From: Neolentinus lepideus HHB14362 ss-1
Lineage: Eukaryota; Basidiomycota; Agaricomycetes; Gloeophyllales; Gloeophyllaceae
NCBI GenBank assembly: GCA_001632425.1
Contig: KV425559.1
Span: forward strand, 355,609 to 419,608
Reading direction: 5' to 3'
DNA: 64,000 nucleotides
The translations under genes were made by a program, and so were the position numbers. This document shows, piece by piece, positions 37,340-48,564 of the stretch; the stretch's first letter is position 1; the number at the start of each line of letters is the position of its first letter. The notes under the pieces are model-generated. The model was not told the origin of the DNA. It worked only from the letters and a program-made list of their open reading frames with translations, and did no database searches.

Positions 37340-38868
37340 TCAAGCAGGCGGAGGTGGAGGCGGAGCTGGGTCGGCAGGTGGAGGAGGTGCAGCACTACCA
37401 GGAGCTGGTGGAGAAGCATCCGTTGCAGCGGTAGGATCGTATCCTTGCTGAGCGTAGTACTGAGCGTACTGCTGCTGTTGGCTGGCAGCCCACTCTTTGA
37501 ATTGAGGCGAGTTAACGTCGTAGCCGTACGCAGCCCTTGTAAAGCACGATATGAGTACACGGTACCGAAAGCCATCAATCGTCCTCACCAGTAAGCGGCA
37601 TACGCGTCTGCATCACTGGCGGATGGAACTGCGCCGGTACCAGGGACACCACCGGGAGGCGGGGGAGGTTGACTACCGTCTGGAGGCGGAGGCGGAGGCG
37701 GCGATGCATCTGAAGGTGGAGGTGGAGCACCAGGTTGGCCGCCGTAACCCTGTCAATGAGACGGGTTTTCCATGAGTAAGGTGGATTGAACATTACGACC
37801 TATTTACGAAGGCTATAGTGCTGATACGTACTGTATAGGCTGCAGCGTAGGAAGCGTACTGCATCTGTGCTTGGTGAAGTTCCAGTTGTTGGTGCTGCAG
37901 CCATTGCGCAACTTTGCCGTGCTCGGCTTGAACTACCTCGAGAAGGTCCTCAGTGAGTACTTTCGCGCGTGCCACTTGCGCTTCATCTGGACCTCTACGA
38001 TCCAAGCACCACAGAAGTCAGTGTTGAAATGGTTCAAAAGAGAATATTCAGCGCACGTTACATGAATGTACATCGGAACTTCTTCTTCCCGGCCTGTTTC
38101 TTGATTCACGAAGCCCGACCCAAGACCTTTGATCTGAACACGAGTGCCCGTTTCTTGCTGAATATATTTGACGAATTGGCCCGAGGGACCGACAACTTTT
38201 GCACGGACGTTGAAATTACGAATCGACTCGAGTCCGATTGGAAGCTTCTCTTCAGGCCATTTCCGCTACATTGGGGTATAGAATGACGGAAGAAAAATCA
38301 GAGTACGTTTCAGCATGCTATACACGCATAAGCGCAAGCGAATGTAAGACTCGCCTTCTCACGGAGCCGAGAGCTCTTGTCCTCGACCAAAGGCCCCAAG
38401 TCCATAGCAATAAGTTCGTTGACCTTGTCGATTGCGTTCTGCAACACATCCCTCGTAGACGCAGATATATGGAGATAGAGTGGGGGGTCTTTCTCAGTGG
38501 CTTTGGCCCTATCCGGGTACCAGGTGCCTTTCGTACTAACGGAGGCACCCGTCTCGTCATGAATCTGGTAGTGCTCAGTAAAAGCCAATTTCCGAAAGTC
38601 CAAGACTCACTTGCTGCTGTGTAGACCCCTTTGTCAACATGTACCGGTTCCTCACATCGTTAATATCGATATCATGGGTGTATTCAGCGTCATGCGGGTC
38701 CTTGCCAGGGAATGCAGTAGCCGCTCCCCCTGCGTATTGCGCCGCGATTTTCGCCGCGATGGCTGCTGCCGCTGCCGCCGCCTCAGACGCAGTCTTGCCG
38801 TCTTCAATCTTGACCGCCTTCGACGGCGACTCCGCCTCAGGCTCGTCCCATTTACGTTTTGAAGACAT
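37340..38868 (-). CDS. KHDC4/BLOM7-like KH-domain RNA-binding protein
   Basis: Homologue of animal KHDC4 (BLOM7), a KH protein linked to pre-mRNA splicing. Six exons from the start: 38611-38868, 38355-38564, 38057-38265, 37832-37994, 37589-37749 and 37340-37535, giving 398 residues. The start MSSKRKWDEPE and an Ala-rich helix lead into DINDVRNRYMLTKGSTQQQ. A first KH-like region (TGASVSTKGTWYPDR, PPLYLHISA) is followed by the second KH domain with KVVGPSGQFVKYIQQETGTRVQIKG and GPDEAQVARAKVLTEDLL. The C-terminus is rich in Gln, Tyr and Pro, with polyproline runs that could bind splicing factors. The second intron begins GC (minus strand AAG|gcgagt, bases 38354-38353), giving a GC-AG intron that is needed to keep frame. 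Confidence 0.9.
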
Positions 38869-39111
38869 GATGCTGGCGGTCGTAGAGGAAGAAACGGATA
38901 TTTGTTTGCCGATATTTGCCGGGCGTGGCAAAACTGAGCGCTTCAGGCACAGCACCTGCGCCAAGCCGACATTGCTGCGTTTAGCTTGTACCTGTAGAAT
39001 GTTGAATCATCACTACTTCATCTGCTAAAGCTTCGTGCTGTTGCCATCTCTTACATCTTTGACTGGAGAACCCTGAATTCAAATAATTTACTGCGAAGTC
39101 GTTACTGAATC
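38869..39111. promoter_or_regulatory. 243-base divergent promoter, KHDC4-like and USP genes
   Basis: Start codons at 38868 (minus) and 39112 (plus) face away with only 243 bases between them, so the two genes must share a promoter. No TATA box was seen, which fits constitutive genes. Confidence 0.6.
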
Positions 39112-42100
39112 ATGGTGAAAAGCAAGAAGCCGACGACCCAGGAACTCTACGAGGCCCGCAAGCAGAGGGAAGAAGAGGAGAAGGTCGCGTTCTTGCCTCC
39201 GGGATTGATAAATCATGGCAATACTTGTTTCATGAACTCTGTGTTGCAAGGAGTACGTTGTGACAGTTGAGCTCCTAGAAGTCCGACCGTCTAAGGCGTT
39301 CTAATCTGCTCATAGTTCATAGCTACTTCTTTGCTATATAACATGGTCCATTTCCAGCCGATCCCGTCGTCGATACAGAATGCATCAGTAGCATCCCCTA
39401 TTCTAGCCAGTCGATCGCCACAACTTACCAACGGACACGGGTTGGGTGGTGGTCACGAGAAGGAGTGGGTCGAAGGAATGGCGCTTGGGGACGTCTTCGT
39501 CAAGGTTATGGAGAAGGCTTGGGATATCCAGAATGAACGAAAGAGAGAGCAAATGAGTCCTAAGTGAGTGCCTCGTTCGATGGACTCGTTTTAGCACAGC
39601 AGCACTTGTTCGCCGGAATAACTTCATCACTAACTGACACTTAGGGAGCTTCTTTCTGCTATCGGGCGTAAATATGACCAGTATCTCGACTTCCGACAGC
39701 AAGACGCTCACGAATTTCTGAGCCACTTACTCGATGCGATACGGATGGAAGAATTGGACGTAAGAACGAATTCATATTCGTACATGCGCTGTCCTCGTCT
39801 TATATTCTTTTACAGGTAATCAAGCAGCGTCAGCCTCCACCAACCAAAAAAAAGCGCCGGCGTTCTTCCAAGCAACCAGCAGCATCTTCCTCGACAGGAG
39901 ACACAGCATCGTCCCGCGCACCGCAGTTTCGAACGTCGCTCTCCCCCGTCTTGGAAGGCTCCAACTCTGGCTACGCGCCACCCGAAGTTATGGGTGACAC
40001 GCAGCCACCTACTTCGCCATCCCTATCGCCCGAGGAGACTCTTGCAACCTTCTCCGACATGCTCTTCGGCGGGCAGCTCGCGAGCATCCTGGTGTGCGAG
40101 AAGTGCAAGCACATCTCGTGCACGTACGAAGACTTCAACGACCTCAGCCTGAGCATCAAGCCCGAGGACTATGCACGCGAGCGCAAGCGTGACAAGCTGA
40201 AAACGCTTGCGAAAAAGCTCCGTTTGCGGCCGAGTACGGCATCGGGCATTCCTCGTTCGTCGTCGGTACCGGCGAGCCCCGTTCGCCGCAGCTCAGACCA
40301 GGGTGCTGACCACGAGCCTGTGGTGGAGGAGCAACATGTCCGCAGACGGAGTATTGATGCGACACCAGGCGTCAAGGAGCTCCCGGGGAGTGGGCTCAGA
40401 AACGCTGCTGCCGACGCAGAATTTGATGCGTCTACGGCAGACGGGGGGCAGGAGTTCGGGCGCGATGCGGAGGCGAAGCAGCCGGCACAGAAAGCGCCAC
40501 AGGACAGGGAACACATAGAGTTTGTGGAGCAAGAGAGGTCGGATAAAGATAAAAAGGAGAAGGAAAAAGAAAAAGAAAAAGAGGACAATGACTGGGTAAA
40601 GCTCGGAAGGCGAATAAGTATGTCGGTGGCGATGGGGATAGGGAAGAAGGACAAGGAGAGGCGTAGCCGGTCTATGGAAAGGACACGATCAACTGAATCT
40701 GACCGTAGTAAGTCCAAGACCAAGGATGGTGAAGAACCAGCCTCTTCCCCCGCTCCCTCAATGCAGCATTTCAGCTCGGCCGTACCTCCCTCTTCTGCTG
40801 TCTCAATTAAGAACAGAGAGGCTGGTCCTTCCCGGGGTACGAGTCCCTCGCCCAACTTCTCCGCGTCGCCGCTGGTGTCGGGTTCTCCTCGGCTCCCGAT
40901 AATTAGACGTGCTGGGAGCCCATCTTTAATTAGCGGGAAGCAGACCAAGACGCCGCGCCCGCCAAAGTTGTCGAGGGAAGAGTCTGCGTATCTTCGACGA
41001 CTCCTTGCGGACGTGCAGCTTTCTGCCTCGTCATCACCGCTCGCGATATTCCGACCGCCGTCGTTTACCGGCTCGAATCCGGCATTTCATAGACACGGGC
41101 ATCACCACCCTCCTGCCTCCGCAACAGCAACTGCAGCGCAGAATCTTTGGGCTAAGTTGGGTCAGATACCAAGTATAGAGGAGTGTCTGAGACTATTCAC
41201 GTCCGTGGAAGTTTTGGACGGAGACAATATGGTCGGATGCAGACGGTGTTGGAAGATTGCTAACGGGACATACCAGCGGCGCTCTTCCAAGACAGACAAG
41301 CACCAGAACCGTGCAGGTATTGATGTCGAGGACTCGGAAACCACGGAAGAAAGTGAAGAGACCTCACCCCAGCAAGAGAAAACGGAGGGTAATGCTGGGC
41401 CCAGTCGTTCTCCGTCAGCATCTCCGACCGTGGAGCCAGTGTCTTTACCAGTTTCACGAGGTGATGTTTCGCCAACTTTGGCTAGTCAAACTGAACTCCT
41501 GGCGTCTTCGCCAAATTTGCCTGTCGAGATGTCGTCTCCCGAATCTTCCACGACATCACTGAGCGCACAATCAGCGCAGTCAGTTCAGTCATCCACTCAG
41601 CCTGATGATGGCGCATCACTATCATCTGTTGTCGCCACTGTTGCTTCCTATTTGCCACCTGTCCTTCAGCACAAGCCTGCCGCAATCTCCGCACCCTTGA
41701 ATTCGTCTGATACGCCAGGCATTAATCGATCACAGAGTAGTCCATCGCCTCAGCCCGTGTCGGAGTACCGTGGATTTCCCGTTCCATCCATCTCTACTAC
41801 TGCGCCGGAGACACCGTCGGTTTCTGCGCCGGCGGCAGCAGCGAAGAAGCCGCTACCAAGCTTGCCCCAGGAGTCCTTTGGTCCTTCCGGGTCCGGAGAC
41901 TCGCTCAGCGCTCCGCCGATCAAGTATGGGCGTAGCAAGCAGGAGAAGGAAGGTGACGAATCTGAGAGTGACTTGGACAGCGACACTGATGAGTCTGGTA
42001 CTGAGAGTGATGCATCTGGGAGTGTCTCAAGGTTCTCTGATGGCTCGCCGATGATGTCTCCTTACGCGTCTCCGGTCATGTCGCGGGAGAACCTGGGTGA

Positions 42101-42865
42101 CATGCCTAGATCCCCGGCGGTTGGCCTTGGCTTAAACTTAGAAAAGGTCTCCAACCGGTCGACGATTACGAAGAATGAGGCTCGGACTTCAAAGATCCCT
42201 AAATCTAAACAGGTCATCTATCGGAGGGCGTATAAGAGGTATCTTATCGCGACGGCGCCAGCCATTCTCATCATCCACTTGAAGCGGTTTCAGCAGGTAT
42301 CCAAGAACCCAAGTTTCTCGTCGTTCTCGAGTGGCTTTAAGAAGCTCGACGATTTCGTCTCATTTCCGGAATATCTCGACCTGGGGCCTTACCTTGCGCC
42401 GAAGAAAGAAGACTGGGGGCTAGGAAATGATGGGGCTGGGGAGAAGGCTGAGTCGTCTTCACATCCCAAGCACCGGAAGAAATGCATGTACCGGTTGTAC
42501 GCGGTGGTGATGCACATCGGGAACATGGTGAGTCCTGCACGCCCCCCCAAAGTACAGCCTACGTGTTAACTGTCTTGTAGCTTGGCGGGCACTACATAGC
42601 ATATACCGCCCTGCCGAGCGCACGTTCACCCGTGCACCGTGACTCGGGTTCTCAGCATTCTTCCGCGGGCGATACGGTAGGCAGTGATGGCGGCCAGCAG
42701 GAGGGTGTCCAGTCCCAGTCACAGCCATCCCAGCCTCAGTCTGCGCCTCCAGCTCACGAAGCCCCGCGCCAGTGGGCGTACGTCAGCGACACGGTGGTAC
42801 GGTTGACGTCGCTCGAAGAGGTGCTGAAGGCCAAAGCCTATTTATGTATGTACGAAAGGATCTAG
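39112..42865 (+). CDS. Ubiquitin-specific protease (UCH/USP family, USP16/Ubp16-like)
   Basis: Cysteine protease that removes ubiquitin from proteins. Five exons: 39112-39252, 39316-39563, 39645-39759, 39816-42527 and 42581-42865, giving 1166 residues. The Cys box is GLINHGNTCFMNSVLQ with nucleophile Cys39, and the QQDAHEF block lies in exon 3. A zinc ribbon is formed by CEKC and CRRC pairs. The palm continues with IYRRAYKRYLIA..PAILIIHLKRFQ. The His box is LGGHYIAYT (His1076), followed by WAYVSDTVVRLTS and the YLCMYE end. Between the two zinc pairs and again before the palm there are long Ser/Pro/Lys-rich inserts without secondary structure, which make this enzyme much longer than a minimal USP core. 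Catalytic residues are present and the frame is open. Confidence 0.93.
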
Positions 42866-43483
42866 TTGCATTGCACTGCCACAACTTTCTTGGACTCCTT
42901 GGACTGCCGGTTGCATGGACCTAGATAGAAACTCATGGTAGAAATAGTGAGACCTATTCACATAGCTTGATGTCCATGTATTTGAAGTGCACGTTTGTAC
43001 CTGTGCGCTTAACTTATAACTTTAGCAGAGCGCCCATTGAATGATCATTGATCATTATATTGATTTCATTTCCGAAGTCGGCCTTCCGCTTGCCTGTCTA
43101 TTTGTAGACGACGTCAAACTGATAGCGCGGGCCAACGATACGCTCAGGTACCAACTTACCGGGCCAAATGTCACTAGTCATGTGGCAGTATACTTACGGA
43201 TGCCATTATGGTTAATATCTTTGGTAAAAACGACAAAAAGTCCGGAAGGTATATACCGCGTAGTGATTTCGAGTGATTTGGGTAGCCACAGAGCCCTGCA
43301 GAAAAGGTGGGTGCTGCAATAATCCTCTTGCCACAAGCCTCGCGCCGTTTGTTTGCTGTCACCTCATAAGGGTTAAGTTATTGGCTATTAGAATGATGCA
43401 CTGCGGGCATGGTGCCTTGTTCTCGGCGATTATTGCTACTTGCCAAAATAATGGCAGTCACCAAAAAAAATAATTTCAAGTCC
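42866..43483. other. Intergenic up to the hAT-like element
   Basis: Contains the USP 3'UTR. A 93-codon plus frame (43041-43322) has a short CLFVDDVKLIA string that recalls reverse-transcriptase motifs, but nothing around it fits, so no gene is called. Confidence 0.4.
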
Positions 43484-44104
43484 GAGCGCTCTAGTGTTGC
43501 CACGGCACGGCGCGGAACCGCGGTCCGTGCCGGACTGTGCTGGACTGGGACCGGGAAATAGGACCAATGGCCGATGGCTCAGACCGGTCCGTTGGATCTA
43601 ATTAACCACCGAAGACCGGTTCCGAACCCGTCCGAGCCATGGCTCTGAGTTCCTTTCCGGGTTATGTAATATTGTAGTCGAAACTACAAATCTTGTTATA
43701 GCTGAAGCTATCAGCCAATTAGATCACATGAACCTAAATCGACGCGATTCCCACGACTACAAACTTGTATGTAAGCACCTGCGTAAGGGAGCTCGGGCTT
43801 GTAAAACCCAATATAATGCTCAAACACTCTTGTATGACAAACTAAACACAAATATTAGCGTGTATTTACTTAGCTACAAACCCCCCAGCCCTCACTGACC
43901 CACTGACGAGCTTCCATCATGCCAGCATAACTCACCTGTCCAAATCAGGCAAGGAACTGCGGCCTGAACTGGAGCTGTGCCGAGCCGACCGCGGACCGGG
44001 ACCTAGAGCCACCACTGGGAACCGGAGCCGACCATCAAATGGTAAAAGCCGCCAGAACCGAGCTGTGCCGCGCCGTGCCGGACCGTGGCAACACTAGAGC
44101 GCTC
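43484..44104. mobile_element. hAT-like non-autonomous element with 8-base target duplication
   Basis: A 605-base element (43492-44096) begins TAGTGTTGCCACGG and ends CCGTGGCAACACTA. Inside the ends the match continues as GGCACGGCGCGG on the left and its reverse complement on the right, after a three-base offset. On both sides lies GAGCGCTC (43484-43491 and 44097-44104), the 8-base duplication expected for hAT transposons. Because this octamer is itself a palindrome, the inverted repeat could also be read as extending through it. Subterminal GGTCC/CCGG-type motifs repeat inside. No transposase frame is present. Confidence 0.75.
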
Positions 44105-44267
44105 TGAGAGTCACGTGAGTAAGGCTTACCGGTACCCGTAGACACCTTAGCCCTCCAGGGTACGGGTTACTAGGGGTGCTCAATTCTTAAGTTTTCAGTT
44201 AGTTTGTTGCGCAAAGACAATCATACTCAACAAAATGCTACAAACAAATGACCGATTAATTGAGAGT

Positions 44268-45032
44268 GGATGTAAGGCCGTAGCAGCCAACTTCCTTATT
44301 GGGTATGCGCGTGTCTGGCACGCGATGGCTCGGATAGTGTTGCCACGGCTCGGCTCAGCTCGGCTACGGCTCAGCTTGCCCGGCTAAAATGGCATTGTGG
44401 CTTGGCTCAGCTTGAAAGCAGAGAACACGTGGCTCAGCTTCTTTCAGCTCGGCTCGGCTCCGGCTTTAGCCACAGCTCATGCCCAAAACAGCACATATTG
44501 TTTGTACAAAGAGAAATAAATGGTTTCATGATCAATTAAGCAGTAAAATATCATTTTATACAATCAAAAGTGTGTTTAGAATCGATTACAGCAGAAACGA
44601 AGCTTTGACGAGTGGGTGATATAGTTGGAAGTTCTATCCGCCACATGGGTCCGGATCGTGGGAACGAATAGCCGGAGCCTGTGGCTAGTGACAACCACTA
44701 CGGCTGAGGGCATCTGTTTTACAACTATGGCATAGTGTCATATCGCTCCAGGTCATTAGGGATATGTGGATAAATTTATTAGCATACATTACTATAACAT
44801 TCTATTCAAATAGAACATGCGGAGGTATAGTTCCTTGATATCCAGCAAGAATACGACCCAATGCAGTCATCGTTAGTCCTACTCATCACTCTCTTGGGTG
44901 CCGCCGGAGGGGGACTCAGAGAAATTTGCGCACAGCACTGGCTGGAATGGCGTGATTCGCACCTTTCCGAGCCATCGCGTGCAAGACACGCGCGTACCCA
45001 ATAAGGAAGTCGGCTGCTACGGCCTTACATCC
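44268..45032. repeat. 67-base inverted repeat enclosing a second hAT-like end
   Basis: Arms 44268-44334 and 44966-45032 are reverse complements at 64 of 67 positions, with a 631-base spacer. The spacer starts exactly with TAGTGTTGCCACGGCTCGG (44335), the same terminal motif as the neighbouring hAT-like element, followed by many GGCTCAGC/GGCTCGG repeats. No matching right terminal repeat was found before 44965. This looks like a hAT-type element that inserted beside or within an older foldback element and then lost one end. Confidence 0.65.
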
Positions 45033-45899
45033 GAATTGAGCCTGTTCGTTTGCGTCTGTGCGGTGAGAAATCGTTACGGTTTACAGATCATCTCCATTTT
45101 TTCTTCGAAACCGATTGACTGGTGTGACTCTCAGTACCGCAGGCGAAATCCTATTGTATGCTTAGTACAATGAGTGATTCAAAGTCGGTTTAGAGATTCA
45201 ACATCACGAGAAGTCATTCATTGAACCGCTCATATCACTTTAATATCACTTATACTCCTTCGCGGTCTCGAATCGGAGCATGTCTGATCGAAGAATCTCA
45301 AAGTAATTAACTTTCCCCGCAACATTGCGATCGGATTAATCGAGTAGCCCGTGTGGAGTTGGCCTCAGTATGACTTGCACGAGGACTGCATGATGTCTTT
45401 TTTTCCAACGCGGTAGGTAGGTTTATCCCGCTTAATGGTATCATAGAATTCGAGTATTTTGCGACGTAGTGGCCACCAGAAGTCATTCAGGGTCATAAGT
45501 ATATCCACACTCATACGTATGATGAACACGACATGGACGGCTTCTCCTGAGAGGTGAAAGAATCTCAGGCACAAAACCCTCTTATTCCGATCCCGAACAT
45601 GCACGTCCTCAAAGAAGTTACATTTCTGCCCTAGAACCGGAACGTCTAGCCGCCCGGGGATGCTTAAATATACCGCTGCAGTCCTTGCACGTTCGTGAAG
45701 ACTCGAAGGTGACTGGGTAGAGATGGCGGTGCCTGCGTATCTGTTTCCACACGCGGTTTCTAGACTCGGCATCCTGACAACCCTCTTACTTGGTATGAAC
45801 GGAGGCGACGTTCAAGTCGGCGATATAGGTCGAAAGGCCGTCTGAACACCCTCTTGAACTATCTTGCACTGTGCCTTCCACCGCGCGGCGGCCAGCAAA
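45033..45899. other. Intergenic, no supported gene
   Basis: A 135-codon minus frame (45365-45772) has no recognised motif. The DUF6593 gene promoter must lie at the right end. No RNA gene or further repeat was recognised. Confidence 0.35.
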
Positions 45900-47340
45900 A
45901 TGAACTTCTTAACGGAAGAGCCTGAGCCTCTGTCTCCCGCCTCCAGGATCCTTAGCCCTCCTCCGAGGTGAGTAGAGGAATCTTTGGTCGTTCTTGAATG
46001 GATGGCGCTCATGACCGGGCTTCGCAGCTACACGCCCGAGACGCCCGAGATGCGACGTCACGGTCAATACAGCGAGGAAGACTACCAGGCAATGACCGAT
46101 CTGGTGCAGAGGGCTCGTGAGCCATCTCTGAATTATGGGCCCCGTAGGCCCGGAGAACGCTCCAGTGTAATCATCCGAAGCCCGACCACTGGTGGTCGTG
46201 TGCCACGGCATTTGCCAAGTCCTCCGGCTCCGACGAACCCCCTTCCCTCACCACCCATGGAGCCCGTGCACTCGTACGTGGATGAGCGCCTCGAAGTTGG
46301 TCCTTCTCATCCACGGGTTCGACCAGCCTCCGAGACCTCATCCCACTCGAGCAACGGCTACTCACCGTCTCAGTATAATCGTCGGTATTCTGGAGGCGTG
46401 AGTCCTCTAGGGCTAACTCCGTACGTTTCCATTGTACAGGAGTTACAATATTATATTCATCGCGATGTGTACAGCCCGGAAACCTCACCGATACCTCCGG
46501 CGCAGCCGGCTCCTACAGTTCGCAGACAGACAACCGAGCCCACACGCTATTCTTTCTCTCAGTTGTCGTGGAATTCCATGGTCGTTGCACCGGTGGGAGC
46601 AACGGGGCCTGAGCGCGTACAAGAAGCCCTGTACAACATTTCAGTCAGTCTAAACTGCTTCCTCCCCGGGACCGCGTTTACTACGACCATCCGAAGAGGC
46701 GGCACGCCCGAGGGTGACTTTGTGGCAGAGATAGAGTGGGTATCCTTTCCCTCCGATTGTCATCGGCTGCAGTTTACCAGATGCAATCGTCCGTCAATTT
46801 CGTCTTTAGACTCGGTAACCCCGATCATGCAAATCGGAAGGAGAGAGGCGGCACCGTGCGAGTCGGAAACACAAAGGTGTGGCTGAACAAAGCACTCAAA
46901 AAGGGTGCGGGTAATCACAAAACTGTAAGTTCTGTCTGTCGATTCCTGCATCCTTGAGCATGTTTACGAGAATCTCGTACAGTCTGCGTTCTCATGGAAG
47001 AGTCCCTGGTCGTGGGAGTTTCCGGGCAACACGCAGCTGCTCTGGAATTGCTCGGACCAGCTGAAGAAGGTGAGAGTGGCCGTTATTTGTCTCGCCTGAA
47101 GACATTCATGCTGAGCTCCGTGGCGAACTATAGTGCCATCGGGTCAATTACACCGGAGGTCGGGATATCACGCCCCTCGTTGCCACCTTCAATCCGCCGC
47201 ATACGGACGACAAAGATGTTGTTGTGGTATCTTCGCCGGCGATTCTCGAAGTTGCAGGCGTCAGCGATCAGGAGACCATGGACCACATTGTCCTCTCGGT
47301 TCTTCTCCTGGAGCGGAAGAGGCTGCTCCCTTCGTCATAG
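45900..47340 (+). CDS. DUF6593-type protein with disordered N-terminus
   Basis: Five exons: 45900-45967, 46028-46739, 46781-46924, 46983-47069 and 47134-47340, giving 405 residues with frame kept at each junction. Residues 1-190 are rich in Pro, Ser, Arg and Tyr and probably disordered. The C-terminal half resembles the agaricomycete DUF6593 fold. It has MVVAPVGATGPERVQEALYNIS, a strand-rich part with VNFVFRLGNP, an SWKSPWSWEF segment, then LVATFNPP and VVVSSPAILEV, and the closing DHIVLSVLLLERKR that I associate with this family. The role is unknown. The third exon start could be placed differently: the chosen acceptor at 46780 gives EIEW followed by MQSSVNF. No signal peptide or membrane helix is seen. 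Confidence 0.7.
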
Positions 47341-48564
47341 CTTCCTTATTTATCTGAGGTGAGCAGCGTCAGCCTGCAGACACATGCCAAGAGGCTTACA
47401 TCCGGCAGTTTACTTCCTCGTCCCTTCCATCTGTGTTGTCTGTATAAGGTCGCTTGTTTCTTTCCAGGGTCTGGAGATCTTGTAGTACCACTATCGTTAA
47501 TCGTTACTGTCTGTCTCGTTCATTCGGAGTCATTCCTCGCTCTCATCTTCTTCTTATTCTCCTTGCGACTGCCTCGCCTTGGTTAAGTTGTGCGGGTAGG
47601 CCTTATCATGTACTAAAGTATTGTATAGCAATATAGATTTAGACGCGTATCTATGTGATACACTTCCAGCGCCTGCATTTGCTGGCTGCTGCAGCATACG
47701 AGCGCAGATGAATACTATCTGAACTCATTCCGGTAGAAGCCATGTGGCTGATGCCTGCGGCGCGCGTTGTGGCACGGAGTCTTGGTTCCGGCTTCCGGCT
47801 TGCCATATAGTGCCACATTCTCAGCCACCCGGCACCGCCGAATTTGCCGCCGAGCCAACCCACGGAAATCGTACTACGGTCGATTTTCCTGCCATTTGCC
47901 TTACTGTTGTACATTACATTTCCTCCCTCCCTCATTTTGGTTCAGCGCCATAGCTTGAAGGATTTTTTCGCCCTCACCAGGCCACACTGACTGGACAAAC
48001 AAGCTCAAACAAGCGCGGTTAGAGATCACATGATCTGCACCTGACCGCATACTAATCCAGAACTCGAGGACCACAGAGTGTTGGAAACTACTAGTAGTCG
48101 GCCTGACCTGGTGCTCGGATCATGCACCGGTGAGGTCGACGAAAGAGAATAGCACCTTAGTCTCTTCAATACCACTCTCACCAGACCATGAATCGACGAC
48201 AATCGGCCTAATCCTCCCCCTCTCCCTCATGTAATGGACATTAGACGATCGGCTTCTTCGCGATGAAGATGCGATGAATACACGACGGAAGTCCGAGATC
48301 CACAATCTCTCACAAAGGGGAAACAGTCTAGGTCGCTCCTCTTGATCTGTCCTGACACGGTGACCGACACCGGCTGTCACGAAACTCATGCCACAGTGTG
48401 ACGTCCGGTTACCATATCACGCACCAACCTCAACAGCTCGCAGATAGTAGACAGTCTATTCATCGTCCTCTCATCTTCTCTATAACGTACATCCAGTCCA
48501 TTGCGATAGTATACATTACTTGATGGTTCCACGAGAGAAAAGTCCTATCGGTGGGTGGCAACTC
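47341..48564. other. Intergenic, no gene recognised
   Basis: About 1.2 kb between converging genes. Short frames on both strands overlap each other and show no family features. Confidence 0.4.

Noticed and set aside
43041..43322. Frame with FVDDVKLIA, resembling a reverse-transcriptase catalytic string
   Set aside because: Only one short string matches; no other reverse-transcriptase blocks are visible on either side.
45365..45772. 135-codon minus-strand open frame
   Set aside because: No family features and no promoter signal; composition does not resemble the neighbouring genes.
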